Origin: an uncultured Campylobacteraceae bacterium | GTDB lineage: Bacteria; Campylobacterota; Campylobacteria; Campylobacterales; Arcobacteraceae | NCBI GenBank assembly: GCA_937138295.1 | Contig: CAKZOX010000216.1 | Location: 1 to 64,000 of the forward strand | Reading direction: 5' to 3' | Length of the DNA: 64,000 nt | Part shown: positions 37,082-46,287 of the stretch, one piece after another | Numbering within the stretch: position 1 is the stretch's first letter | Layout of the letters: every line of letters begins with the position of its first letter | Program-made: the position numbers and the translations under genes | Notes under the pieces: model-generated | Told to the model about the DNA's origin: nothing | The model's input: the letters and a program-made list of their open reading frames with translations, nothing else | Databases searched by the model: none

Positions 37082-37117
37082 TTCGAAAATTTTAACTTTC
37101 TACAATAGGATTTATTT

Positions 37118-38353
37118 ATGGCTAAAAAAGATATTAAAAAAGTAGTATTAGCATATAGTGGTGGACTTGATACATCTATCATCTTAAAATGGCTTCAAGA
37201 CGAATACAATGCTGAAGTAATTACATTTACAGCAGATTTAGGACAAGGTGAAGAAGTTGAGCCTGCTAGAAAAAAAGCAATTGATTGTGGTATCAAACCA
37301 GAAAATGTATATATTTTAGATATTAAAGAAGAATTTGTTAAAGATTATGTATTCCCAATGTTTAGAGCAAATGCAATCTACGAGGGTGAATACTTATTAG
37401 GTACATCTATTGCTAGACCGTTAATTGCAAAAAAATTAATTGAAATTGCAAATGAAAATGGAGCAGAAGCTGTTTCTCATGGTGCAACAGGAAAAGGAAA
37501 TGACCAAGTTAGATTTGAAATTGGTGCATTAGCTTTAAGACCTGATATTCAAGTAATTGCTCCTTGGAGAGAGTGGGACTTAAACTCAAGAGAAAAGTTA
37601 TTATCTTATGCAAAAGAACATGGAATTGAAATTTCTCAAAAACATATTGATGCTGATGGTAACCCTACAGTTAGTCCATATTCAATGGATGCAAACCTTT
37701 TACATATCTCTTATGAAGGTTTACATTTAGAAAATCCAAACAATGAACCAGAAGATTCAATGTGGTTATGGACAAACTCACCAGAACAAGCCCCTGATAC
37801 AGCTGAATACATTACTATTGAATATAAAAATGGTGATCCTGTTTCAATTAATGGTGAAAAAATGTCTCCTGCAACTTTACTTGAAAACTTAAATAAATTA
37901 GGAAACAAACACGGTATTGGAAGAATTGATATTGTAGAAAATAGATATGTTGGGATGAAAGCTAGAGGTTGTTATGAAACTCCAGGTGGAACAATCATGT
38001 TAAAAGCTCATAGAGCAATTGAATCAATTTGTTTAGATAGAGAAGAAGCTCACTTAAAAGATGAATTAATGCCTAAATATGCTAAGTTAATTTATCAAGG
38101 ATACTGGTTCAGTCCTGAAAGAGAAATGCTACAAGCAGCAATTGATAAAACTCAAGAAAATGTAGAAGGTACAGTAAAATTAAAACTTTACAAAGGTAAT
38201 GTAATGGTAGTAGGAAGAGAATCTGAAAAATCATTATACTCAGAAGAGCATTCTACATTTGAAGAAGATGAAGTTTATAATCAAAAAGATGCAGAAGGAT
38301 TTATTAGATTAAATGCTTTAAGATTTATTATTGCAGGTAAAAAAAGAAATTAA
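37118..38353 (+). CDS. argG: Argininosuccinate synthase
   Basis: The 411-residue enzyme condenses citrulline and aspartate with ATP. The P-loop-like [16 protein letters not shown] is at about residues 11-26, followed by [22 protein letters not shown] and [17 protein letters not shown]. The length is normal. It is a single gene with its own candidate promoter and a strong terminator. Confidence 0.98.
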   Translation: MAKKDIKKVVLAYSGGLDTSIILKWLQDEYNAEVITFTADLGQGEEVEPARKKAIDCGIKPENVYILDIKEEFVKDYVFPMFRANAIYEGEYLLGTSIARPLIAKKLIEIANENGAEAVSHGATGKGNDQVRFEIGALALRPDIQVIAPWREWDLNSREKLLSYAKEHGIEISQKHIDADGNPTVSPYSMDANLLHISYEGLHLENPNNEPEDSMWLWTNSPEQAPDTAEYITIEYKNGDPVSINGEKMSPATLLENLNKLGNKHGIGRIDIVENRYVGMKARGCYETPGGTIMLKAHRAIESICLDREEAHLKDELMPKYAKLIYQGYWFSPEREMLQAAIDKTQENVEGTVKLKLYKGNVMVVGRESEKSLYSEEHSTFEEDEVYNQKDAEGFIRLNALRFIIAGKKRN

Positions 38354-38380
38354 TTAATATAATTTTTTAAGCTAAATTTA

Positions 38381-38420
38381 AAAAAAGCAAAAGGATTGAT
38401 TCCTTTTGCTTTTTTTTTAC
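38381..38420 (+). terminator. Rho-independent terminator after argG
   Basis: The stem AAAAAAGCAAAAGGA (38381-38395) pairs with its complement from 38401, with loop TTGAT, followed by an unbroken run of T on the plus strand. This is the clearest intrinsic terminator in the window and separates argG from the peptidase/ATP-grasp unit. Confidence 0.85.
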
Positions 38421-38510
38421 TCTAAATTGAACACATTATATTGAAAATTATATTAATTTTAAAATTTGTTTAAAATATAACCAATTTGTATACAAAATGT
38501 AACTTTATCC

Positions 38511-38519
38511 TGATATAAT
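38511..38519 (+). promoter_or_regulatory. Extended -10 promoter for the peptidase/ATP-grasp unit
   Basis: TGATATAAT is a TGn extended -10 element. It lies 32 bases before the M20 peptidase ATG and downstream of the argG terminator, so it is the likely single promoter for 38552-44707. Confidence 0.5.
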
Positions 38520-38551
38520 ACTATTAATATATAACTAAACGAGAAAAATCA

Positions 38552-39655
38552 ATGACTTATTTTAAAGATTTAGAAAAAATAATCAACATCAACTCATATT
38601 CAAAAAATAAAGCAGGTGTAGATAAAGTTTCAGAACTTATGACAACTTGGTTAAACCAACTAGGTTATGAAAATGTTGTCTACAAAAGAGAATTAATAGG
38701 TGATCATAATCTTTATTCATCAAAAAAAACTCAAGGTGTTAAAATACTTTTAATTGGCCACAACGATACAGTCTTTCCAGAAAATACATTTGAAAATTTT
38801 AGTGAAGATGAAGAGTGGATTTATGGACCAGGTGTTTGTGATATGAAAGGTGGAAATATTGTAGCCCTACAATCCCTTAGAAACCTTAAAGATATTTACG
38901 GTGAAATTTTAAATATCGATGTACTTTTAGTATCTGATGAAGAAATAGGAAGTGAAGATTCAAGTTGCGTTTTAAAAGAAATCTCATCTAACTATGATAT
39001 ATGTATCGATTTTGAAGCAGCTGGTGAAAAAGATGAAATTGTAGTAGGTAGAAAAGGTGTAGGAACTTTTACTCTTATAATTCATGGAAAAGCAGCACAC
39101 GCTGGTAATAAATATCAAGAAGGAATTAATGCAAATCTTGAAGGTGCTTATAAATTACAAGAATTAGTAAAACTTACAAATCTTGAAAAAGGTTCTACAG
39201 TTAATCCTGGGAAAATCCTTGGTGGAATTGGTGCAAATACAATATCTCCAAAGTGTGAAATAACTGTAGAAATTAGATATACAAATCATGAAGAAAAACA
39301 AAGACTTCTTGATGGATTAAATAAAATAGTAAATACTTCATACGTAAAAGGTACAACCTGTGAACTAAATGGAAAAATTCAAAGAGATGTTATGGAAGAA
39401 AACAAAGAGCAACTCGAATTAATCGAACTTTTTGAAAATATAACTAACTCTAAAATTCTTACTGAAAAAAGAGGTGGAGTTAGTGATGCTAACATAATAT
39501 CTAACTGTGGAGTAATAACATTAGATGGGTTTGGACCATATGGTGACGGTGATCATACAATTCATGAAAGAGCATTGAAATCCTCTTTTGAAAAAAGAAT
39601 TGAAATGACAACTAAAATTTTATCTTATTATATGAATCAACTAAAAGGAAACTAA
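38552..39655 (+). CDS. M20 family metallopeptidase (carboxypeptidase G2/ArgE-like)
   Basis: The 367-residue cytosolic enzyme has the M20 metal ligands in order: HND (His70/Asp72 in LLIGHNDTVFP), bridging Asp97 (GVCDMKGG), catalytic Glu130-Glu131 (SDEEIGSED), and a late His in DGDHTIHERAL. A dimerisation insert is present with IHGKAAHAGNKYQEGINAN. The pattern fits glutamate carboxypeptidase-type or deacylase-type M20 enzymes that cleave a peptide or amide bond next to a free carboxylate. It is the first gene of a four-gene unit with two ATP-grasp ligases and an M14 peptidase; the substrate is likely the product or precursor of those ligases (inference). Confidence 0.88.
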   Translation: MTYFKDLEKIININSYSKNKAGVDKVSELMTTWLNQLGYENVVYKRELIGDHNLYSSKKTQGVKILLIGHNDTVFPENTFENFSEDEEWIYGPGVCDMKGGNIVALQSLRNLKDIYGEILNIDVLLVSDEEIGSEDSSCVLKEISSNYDICIDFEAAGEKDEIVVGRKGVGTFTLIIHGKAAHAGNKYQEGINANLEGAYKLQELVKLTNLEKGSTVNPGKILGGIGANTISPKCEITVEIRYTNHEEKQRLLDGLNKIVNTSYVKGTTCELNGKIQRDVMEENKEQLELIELFENITNSKILTEKRGGVSDANIISNCGVITLDGFGPYGDGDHTIHERALKSSFEKRIEMTTKILSYYMNQLKGN

Positions 39656-39656
39656 T

Positions 39657-40628
39657 ATGTCAAATAGAAAAATAGGAATGTGGCTTTACCAAAATGGTGG
39701 TGGTGATGTTATTCAAGAAAAAATGATTAATAAACTTAAAGAAAGAGGAATAGACACAATTCCAAATTTGAATTTAAGATATGCTGTGGCAAAAAATGGA
39801 CATATTATTTGCGATAGAAAAGAAGAAAGTAAATTTAAATTAGACAAATTAGATCTATTCTTTTCATATAATGCAGGGGAACAAACTCAATACCAAATGT
39901 ATTTGTACAAAGCATTAAATAGAGTAATTCCTATGATTAATTCCTATGAAGCTTTTGAACTAACTGAAGATAAATTCCATACTTCATTTGTATTAAGAAC
40001 AAATGGAATACAAACAGCTGATTATAAACTTTGCCATAGAGATGACTCATATCATCTTAATAAGATTATTAAAAAATGGGATAGAATGGTTTATAAACCA
40101 ACTGATGGTTGGGGTGGAGTTGGTCTTACTAAAATTGAAAATCAAGAGACTCTTGATATGTTAATGCCTTTTTTAAATCAAATGGACTTAAGATATTTTT
40201 ACGTTGAGAAATTTATAGATTATGATAATACTGATTTTAGAATTGATATAGTTGATGGTCAATTTGTTGGTGGATATGGTAGAAAAGCAGGTGGAAGCGA
40301 CTGGAGAACAAACGTTACAAGTGGTGGAAGTGTATTTGCTAGAGATATTCCAGATGAAGTAATCCAAATAGCACTAAAAGCAGCTAAAGTTACAGAATTA
40401 GATATTGCAGGTGTTGATATTATATATGATAGAAAAAAAGAAGAATATGTAGTATTAGAAGTTAATGGAATACCTGCATTTATAACTCCAGAACAAGAAA
40501 AAATAGGTATAGACTACAATGATAAAAAAATAGATTTAATTGTAGATTTAATAGATAGAAAAACAACAAAACTAAAAAAAAACACTAACAACATAACAAA
40601 AAGGAATAAACTTGAAAAAACTGCCTAA
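39657..40628 (+). CDS. RimK-like ATP-grasp ligase
   Basis: The 323-residue protein has a divergent N-terminal domain (about 1-115) and a RimK-like ATP-grasp domain: Lys147 in VYKPTDGWGGVGL, the hinge FYVEKFID, the substrate loop RTNVTSGGS (about 207-215) and the metal ligands Asp254, Glu268 and Asn270 in GVDII and VLEVNGIPAF. All key residues are present, so it should form acyl phosphates and then an amide or peptide bond. Family members glutamylate proteins or build small peptides; its substrates are unknown. It begins one base after the M20 stop and overlaps the next ATP-grasp gene by 17 bases. Confidence 0.85.
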   Translation: MSNRKIGMWLYQNGGGDVIQEKMINKLKERGIDTIPNLNLRYAVAKNGHIICDRKEESKFKLDKLDLFFSYNAGEQTQYQMYLYKALNRVIPMINSYEAFELTEDKFHTSFVLRTNGIQTADYKLCHRDDSYHLNKIIKKWDRMVYKPTDGWGGVGLTKIENQETLDMLMPFLNQMDLRYFYVEKFIDYDNTDFRIDIVDGQFVGGYGRKAGGSDWRTNVTSGGSVFARDIPDEVIQIALKAAKVTELDIAGVDIIYDRKKEEYVVLEVNGIPAFITPEQEKIGIDYNDKKIDLIVDLIDRKTTKLKKNTNNITKRNKLEKTA

Positions 40629-42117
40629 ACTAGGACTATTATATTTAGATTACGTACTAAGATTCTTCGATAAATCAAACTTCAAAGGTTGGCCAGACAA
40701 AATTGAAACTGTTACTTATCATTGGAAAAATGATAAAGCTAGATTTATTAAAGAAGTTAAGAAAAAGAAAATTGATATCTTAATTGGAAATATTCCAGCT
40801 ACTGCATATGATACATTTGTAGAAATTGCAAAAGAGTTACCTCATGTAAGGTTTGTACCATCATTAGAGACTCAATTTTCAAATAAATCTAAAGAAAATG
40901 TTACATTATTTTGTGAGAAATATGGTATAGATATTCCTAAAACTAAAATTTTCTATGATAAAGAAAAAGGATATAAATATCTTAAAAACAAAGCAACTTA
41001 TCCTCAAATCATAAAAAGAAGTTATGGAGCATCTAACTATGGCGGTTATTATGTTCATAAAGCTGATAACTTTAAAGAAGCTAAAGAACTATTAGATGAT
41101 AAAAAGTATGTTCCTATTTACACTCAAGATGCAATTGACTTAAAATACTCAGGAGATTTAAGAGTTATGTTAATTGGACATAAACCAATTTGTGCCTTCT
41201 GGAGATTTTCAGGTGATGGTGAATGGATTACAAATACTTCTCAAGGTGGTTCAATGTCATATGAAAATGTTCCTATGAATGCATTAGAATTAGCTGTAAA
41301 AGCAAGTAAAGCCGCTAAAGCTGAATATTGGGCTTGTGATATTGCTATTGATGCAAAAACAGATAAACCATATATTTTAGAGTGTGCAACAGCATTTGCT
41401 GCATTCCCATATATTAGAGATTGGATTTGTCAATACTTAATGTGGGATTTCTCAAATGGAAGATTTAAAAAACCTCATGTTCCACTATTCTCATGGGAAG
41501 AATTAGGAAAAATTGATAGTTCATTATTAAGAACAATGAGACACATTGGATTTGGAAAATATACTCCTTCATGTGATGGAGAGTTTTATTTACCAACTGA
41601 TGATAGTAAATTTGATATGGAAAAAGCATTATTAAGTAATTCAAATGATGTTCCTGATTCTATAGCTCCTGTAATAGAAAAAGAAGAAAAAATAACTACA
41701 ATTAGTACTAAAAAAAGTTCTGATTATGAAGTTTCAAAGATAAATTTAAATACAGCTACTCTAACAGACCTTATGTCATTACATGGTATGGAAGAAGAAC
41801 TTGCATTAGAAATTCAAGAATTATGTGAAGATTTAATTATTACAGATGCATCTGATTTATTAGAAATAGAATCAATTGAAGAACAACTTTTAGAGACTTG
41901 GCATGAAAATATTGATGACATGAGAGTTGATATTAATCAAGCAGATAAGACTACATTAAAAAAAATTAAAGGTATAGGTGCTAAACTTGCAAAAATCATT
42001 TTAGACTACAAAGAATCTATTGGAAAGTTCACATCAATTGATGAACTAAAAGAAATAGATGGTGTAGGAAAAAATAAATTTACACAATTAAAGTCTAGAC
42101 TAAAAATAGGAGAATAA
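40612..42117 (+). CDS. ATP-grasp protein fused to ComEA-like helix-hairpin-helix repeats
   Basis: The 501-residue protein starts with TTG after AAAAGGA. Residues about 90-275 form a divergent ATP-grasp domain (QIIKRSYGASNYGGYYV, SGDLRVM, EWITNTSQGGS, CDIAIDAK) in which the usual L-E-x-N metal motif reads LECAT (256-260), so the Asn ligand is replaced. Residues 377-430 and 439-499 are two helix-hairpin-helix units; the second, with VDINQADKTTLKKIKGIGAK and ELKEIDGVGKNKFTQLK, closely resembles ComEA. HhH modules usually bind DNA. Fusion to an ATP-grasp ligase is unusual to me. The function may be scaffolding, DNA association or a ligase with altered metal use. Confidence 0.82.
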   Translation: MKKLPKLGLLYLDYVLRFFDKSNFKGWPDKIETVTYHWKNDKARFIKEVKKKKIDILIGNIPATAYDTFVEIAKELPHVRFVPSLETQFSNKSKENVTLFCEKYGIDIPKTKIFYDKEKGYKYLKNKATYPQIIKRSYGASNYGGYYVHKADNFKEAKELLDDKKYVPIYTQDAIDLKYSGDLRVMLIGHKPICAFWRFSGDGEWITNTSQGGSMSYENVPMNALELAVKASKAAKAEYWACDIAIDAKTDKPYILECATAFAAFPYIRDWICQYLMWDFSNGRFKKPHVPLFSWEELGKIDSSLLRTMRHIGFGKYTPSCDGEFYLPTDDSKFDMEKALLSNSNDVPDSIAPVIEKEEKITTISTKKSSDYEVSKINLNTATLTDLMSLHGMEEELALEIQELCEDLIITDASDLLEIESIEEQLLETWHENIDDMRVDINQADKTTLKKIKGIGAKLAKIILDYKESIGKFTSIDELKEIDGVGKNKFTQLKSRLKIGE

Positions 42118-42121
42118 TTTT

Positions 42122-44707
42122 TTGAAACAACTCTATAAAACATATGGTGAATCAACTGAAATTTTCAAAGAATTAGAAAAAAAATATCCCAAATATTTCA
42201 AAATGAAATCAATTGGAAAGACTTGGGAAAAAAGGGATATTAATCTTTTAATTATCTCTAAAGATATTAAAACCCATGAAGAAAGACCTGCACTATTTTA
42301 TACAGGTACTATTCATGCTAGAGAATGGGTTGGACATGAATTAGCTATTGAGTTTGCAAATTATATTTTAAACAATTTAGACCATGATCCAGCTATTCAA
42401 AATTATATTGAAAATGCTACAATTTATATGGTTCCGTGTGCTAACCCAGATGGATTTGAATATTCACAAAAACATTTTAGTTTTTGGAGAAAAAATAGAA
42501 GACAAAATGCTGATGGTTCTTATGGTGTTGATTTAAATAGAAACTTTCCAATAGGATATGTAAAATCAACTGCAACAACTTCAAATGTTTATGGTGGACC
42601 TGAACCTTTTAGTGAACCTGAAACAAGGGTATTAAGAGATTTTGTTGAAGCACATGAAAATATATCTATAGCACTTGACTATCACTCTCAAGGAAATGTA
42701 TTTTTCCCAGCCCATGACTTTAGACATGAAGATACTATTGATACAACGGATATGAATACTTTATGTGCAAATATGGCTGAAGAAATTAGAAAAATTTCTG
42801 ATAGGGAATATGGAATTCACCAAGGAAAACCACCTACAAAACTAATTTCTGGAAGTGGTAGAGAATTTTATTATTCAAAAGGAATTATTTCTACAGTTGT
42901 AGAGGTAGGAACTAGAAATATTAGTGATTATTTAGATGATATGAATGAACATGTAAGAGAACATATCCCTGCTTTACTTCATGCTGTAAAAGAAGTTCCA
43001 AATTATGATAGGAAAAATGGTTTAAGTAGAATTAAATCTTTTGAAATAACTGAAATCGGTTCAAATCATGCAAATTTAGTTTGGGAATATGAACAAAACA
43101 ATGATATTTTCTTTGAAATCTATAGAAGTACAAAAAACAAATCATTTTGTAATGCATCAAATTTAGTAGCTAGAACTCAAAGTTTAGAATTTAGTGATAT
43201 AAATCTAAACAGCAACAAAGATTACTACTATAATATTAGAGCAGTAAACAAAAAGACTAATATAAAATCACCTTTTTACCCTCAAATAATATTAAGAACA
43301 GACCCTGAATACGATGAATTTAGTAGAACATATTACGCAACATCAAAGGGAACTGGTTATGTTGCTGAAAATTATACAAACAATAAAAAACATTTTGGTG
43401 TGAATTCTTTATTTGTTGGAGTAGATTTAAACAAAGGTGTATCTTACGCAATTGTAACTATGAGTTTTAACACTTTACCTAGTAATGCTCAAATTAAACA
43501 TGCTTCATTTCATTTATATCCTATAAATAGAGTTTCAACTACCATAGAAAAATATGGTGAATGGAATGTTGGAATTGTAAATCAAGAAACTATGGGAGAT
43601 ATTACTAACTTTGATGATGTAGATAACATGGAAATCTTACAATATGTAGGAAGACCAACTTCATCTGATAAATTAACACAAGGTATTTGGAGAACTTGGG
43701 AGTTTTCAGGTAAAGAGTGTGAAACACTACAAAAAGTTGCTGCAAATAATAAAGTTGTATTTAGAATTGAAGGTCCAAAAGACTTAATAATAGGTAGAAC
43801 TAGACAAATGATGCAATGGGATATAGGATATGGTAAATTTGGTTATGGCTTACCTTACAGACCTAGACTTGAATTAACTTATACGTTAAAACCAACTATA
43901 AGTACTATTTATCCTAAAGCTGTTTATACAGTAACTAAAGATGAAGTAATAAATAATGAAATTACAGCAGGATTTGATGCTGATGGAAATAAAATATATT
44001 CAACTTTTGAATTTAATATTTCATCACTACCACCTTATGATGAAACTATTATTACTAATGCTTATTTTGAATTAAACTCTACAAAAATCTATATTAAAGA
44101 TGATATTAGATTTCATCTTGAATTTGTTGATGAAAACATTGATAAAGATTATGAAAAAATTAAAAATAGAGATGTAATTCATAATATTGGTTATGATGTT
44201 AGTGCTACAGAGTTAAAAAATAATCAAACTCAATACTTTACTTTTGATAGTTATGCTGGTATTACATTAAATGAAAAATTAGAAGATAAATCTGATATTT
44301 CATTTGTTTTAAGCCCTACTTCATCAAAAAAAGCCATAAAAGATAAAAGTATTTCTTGGGAAATGAAAAATCAATCATTAAGTCCAAAACTTATAATTGA
44401 ACATATTCCAAAAAGAAGAAAACCTTTACCACAAGTTACTAATGCAAACTTAACCTTAGAAAATGGGAAAATTAAATTAACATGGACAAATCCTATTCAT
44501 GATGATTTAAAAGGTGTAAAAGTAATTAAAAATGCATATAGAGAGCCCTATTCTACTCACGATGGACAGAAACTTTATGCGGGAATGGATGAATACACAT
44601 TTGATGATTTTGGAGCATTAGATGTGGATAAATACTTTGCAATATTTACTTATGATGAAGTTCCTAATTATTCTAAACCAATAATAATAAAATATGAAGC
44701 GAAATAG
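42122..44707 (+). CDS. M14 zinc carboxypeptidase with FN3-like and DNRLRE-like modules
   Basis: The 861-residue protein starts with TTG (GGAG upstream) directly in the M14 domain, without signal peptide. Zinc ligands are His65 and Glu68 (TIHAREW) and His188 (LDYHSQGN); DLNRNFPIG holds the substrate-binding Asn-Arg, and the general base is Glu261 (VVEVGTRN). After about residue 300 come an FN3-like domain (about 305-395), two roughly 170-residue beta-rich units resembling DNRLRE modules (about 400-590 and 595-765), and a final FN3-like domain. These modules are typical of exported proteins, which conflicts with the missing signal. It is the last gene of the ATP-grasp unit and is followed by a hairpin. 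Confidence 0.85.
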   Translation: MKQLYKTYGESTEIFKELEKKYPKYFKMKSIGKTWEKRDINLLIISKDIKTHEERPALFYTGTIHAREWVGHELAIEFANYILNNLDHDPAIQNYIENATIYMVPCANPDGFEYSQKHFSFWRKNRRQNADGSYGVDLNRNFPIGYVKSTATTSNVYGGPEPFSEPETRVLRDFVEAHENISIALDYHSQGNVFFPAHDFRHEDTIDTTDMNTLCANMAEEIRKISDREYGIHQGKPPTKLISGSGREFYYSKGIISTVVEVGTRNISDYLDDMNEHVREHIPALLHAVKEVPNYDRKNGLSRIKSFEITEIGSNHANLVWEYEQNNDIFFEIYRSTKNKSFCNASNLVARTQSLEFSDINLNSNKDYYYNIRAVNKKTNIKSPFYPQIILRTDPEYDEFSRTYYATSKGTGYVAENYTNNKKHFGVNSLFVGVDLNKGVSYAIVTMSFNTLPSNAQIKHASFHLYPINRVSTTIEKYGEWNVGIVNQETMGDITNFDDVDNMEILQYVGRPTSSDKLTQGIWRTWEFSGKECETLQKVAANNKVVFRIEGPKDLIIGRTRQMMQWDIGYGKFGYGLPYRPRLELTYTLKPTISTIYPKAVYTVTKDEVINNEITAGFDADGNKIYSTFEFNISSLPPYDETIITNAYFELNSTKIYIKDDIRFHLEFVDENIDKDYEKIKNRDVIHNIGYDVSATELKNNQTQYFTFDSYAGITLNEKLEDKSDISFVLSPTSSKKAIKDKSISWEMKNQSLSPKLIIEHIPKRRKPLPQVTNANLTLENGKIKLTWTNPIHDDLKGVKVIKNAYREPYSTHDGQKLYAGMDEYTFDDFGALDVDKYFAIFTYDEVPNYSKPIIIKYEAK

Positions 44708-44720
44708 AAATATTTCGCTT
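44697..44720 (+). terminator. Hairpin terminator after the M14 gene
   Basis: A perfect ten-base stem (AAGCGAAATA at 44697-44706 and its complement at 44711-44720) with a stable GAAA tetraloop overlaps the M14 stop codon. It marks the end of the 38.5-44.7 kb unit, although no long T-run follows. Confidence 0.6.
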
Positions 44721-44789
44721 TAGAATAAAAAACACCCTAAAACTCTAAAAATACTACAAAAAAATCAATTACTTTTTATTTTCAAAAGA

Positions 44790-44795
44790 TATAAT
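44790..44795 (+). promoter_or_regulatory. Candidate -10 box for gamma-carbonic anhydrase gene
   Basis: A perfect TATAAT lies 33 bases before the ATG at 44829, downstream of the M14 hairpin. The upstream stretch is T-rich without a clear -35 box. Confidence 0.4.
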
Positions 44796-44828
44796 ATTTT
44801 ATAAAATTTTATTTATTAGGAAAATATT

Positions 44829-45329
44829 ATGATTATGAAATTCAAAGAATTCTACCCAAATATCGATAAGACAGCATGGATTGCACCTAGTGCTGATGTT
44901 ATTGGAAATGTGACTGTGGGAGAAAACTCTTCAATCTGGTTTGGTTGTGTTGTTAGAAGTGATGTAAACAAAGTTATTATTGGTAAAAACACAAATGTTC
45001 AAGATTTATCATGTATTCACACAGATGTAGATTCGCAAACAATACTAGGAGATAATGTAACAATTGGACATAAAGTTATGCTTCATGGATGTAAAATTGA
45101 AGATAATTGTTTAATTGGTATGAGTGCTACAATTTTAGATAATGCTGTAATTGGAAAAGGAAGTATAGTTGGAGCAAATTCACTTGTAACAGCTGGAAAA
45201 GTGTTTCCACCAAACTCTTTAATTATGGGAAGTCCTGCAAAAGTTGTTAAAGAATTAACTTCTGAAGATGAAGAAAAACTAATTAAACACGCTGGACATT
45301 ATGTAGATTATAAAAATGAGTATAGTTAA
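44829..45329 (+). CDS. Gamma-carbonic anhydrase family protein
   Basis: The 166-residue protein is a left-handed beta-helix built from hexapeptide repeats (VIGNVTVGENSSIW, IIGKNTNV, ILGDNVTIGH). The three metal-binding histidines of the family are present: His64, His81 and His86. Family members include true carbonic anhydrases and inactive relatives (YrdA, CaiE); activity here is uncertain. AGGA precedes the first ATG. It is monocistronic and ends in a long inverted repeat facing the dUTPase gene. Confidence 0.88.
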   Translation: MIMKFKEFYPNIDKTAWIAPSADVIGNVTVGENSSIWFGCVVRSDVNKVIIGKNTNVQDLSCIHTDVDSQTILGDNVTIGHKVMLHGCKIEDNCLIGMSATILDNAVIGKGSIVGANSLVTAGKVFPPNSLIMGSPAKVVKELTSEDEEKLIKHAGHYVDYKNEYS

Positions 45330-45330
45330 T

Positions 45331-45363
45331 TTAAAATAAAGAGATTAATTCTCTTTATTTTAA
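45331..45363. terminator. Bidirectional hairpin terminator
   Basis: Perfect 13-base arms (TTAAAATAAAGAG at 45331-45343 and its complement at 45351-45363) with a seven-base loop lie between the carbonic anhydrase stop and the end of the dUTPase gene, overlapping the latter. A/T tracts in the arms suit termination both ways. Confidence 0.65.
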
Positions 45364-46281
45364 TCTTGAATAGTCTTTATCTAAAGCTGTATAAAGTTCA
45401 TCAAAACTTACATTATCCATTTTTTCGATAGTTTCCATCATAACAACGTTATCTTCTTTACCATCCCAAATTTTAATATATGTTCCTTCTTTATAACCAT
45501 TATCTTGTCTAAATTTATTTAAACAATTTTTACCTATGTATAATTTTTGTAACCAAGTAAATGATAATCCAGAAATCTTACAACATCTAAAGAATTGATC
45601 AATAAATCTTTCAATTCCTGAAAATGCTGGCATATTTCCTGTTTCAATAGCTAATGAAATATATGATAATTTTTCTGATTCTTCAATCATTTTTTTAACA
45701 TCAACTGTTTCAGCTATGTCATAAATACAATGAGTATTCACTAAAGAAACAGCTTTGGGAACATTTGTTTCTTGTAAAATATATGACATTAAGAAATGCC
45801 AAATATCAACAAGTTCAATATGAATATTATTCATATCTGGTTCTGAATTTATATTTTTCCAATGCTTCCAAGGAGCTGAATCAATTAATTCAGCAACTTC
45901 CATATGAATACATCTTAACCAGTTTATTTCTTTGCCAAATTTATTTACACCTAATTCCCAGTTTTTACCATTAGTTGAGTCATTTAACTCTTTTTGTAAT
46001 AAAAACATCTCTTCAAGCTTATGAGGAAATGATGAAGCTTCTTCTAATAGACTTGCTAAAGGTAAGCACTCTTCAACAAGCATATCTAGGTTTGTATTCA
46101 TTGGAAGTTTTTTATCACCTTTTAATAGATGAAGAATTAATGAAACATAATATGGAACTTCATCTTTTTCTTCCCATTCTAAAACATTATGTGATGATAT
46201 TTTTGTGTAGTGAATAAAATCCTCAACACTAACAAATCCAAGAATTTTCAAACTATCTTTAAAATCTTTATAAAGCAACAT
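45355..46281 (-). CDS. Dimeric dUTPase with N-terminal HTH-like extension
   Basis: The 308-residue protein has an all-alpha dUTPase_2 domain at about 85-308: HMEVAELIDSAPWKHWKN with the metal-binding Glu pair, IELVDIWHFLMS, and the C-terminal NKFRQDNGYKEGTYIKIWDG. It hydrolyses dUTP to dUMP. Campylobacter dUTPases are, as I recall, about 230 residues, so roughly 80 residues are added here; they look like a Cro/CI-type helix-turn-helix (EDFIHYTKISSHNVLEWEEK, then VPYYVSLIL). It begins six bases after a small Cys-rich gene. Confidence 0.87.
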   Translation of the reverse strand: MLLYKDFKDSLKILGFVSVEDFIHYTKISSHNVLEWEEKDEVPYYVSLILHLLKGDKKLPMNTNLDMLVEECLPLASLLEEASSFPHKLEEMFLLQKELNDSTNGKNWELGVNKFGKEINWLRCIHMEVAELIDSAPWKHWKNINSEPDMNNIHIELVDIWHFLMSYILQETNVPKAVSLVNTHCIYDIAETVDVKKMIEESEKLSYISLAIETGNMPAFSGIERFIDQFFRCCKISGLSFTWLQKLYIGKNCLNKFRQDNGYKEGTYIKIWDGKEDNVVMMETIEKMDNVSFDELYTALDKDYSRLK

Positions 46282-46287
46282 ACTCTC

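Noticed and set aside
37003-37182. Longer start for the receiver/coiled-coil gene
   Set aside because: The extra 60 codons overlap the argG start, cover its likely promoter and do not look like protein; the receiver begins exactly at 37002.
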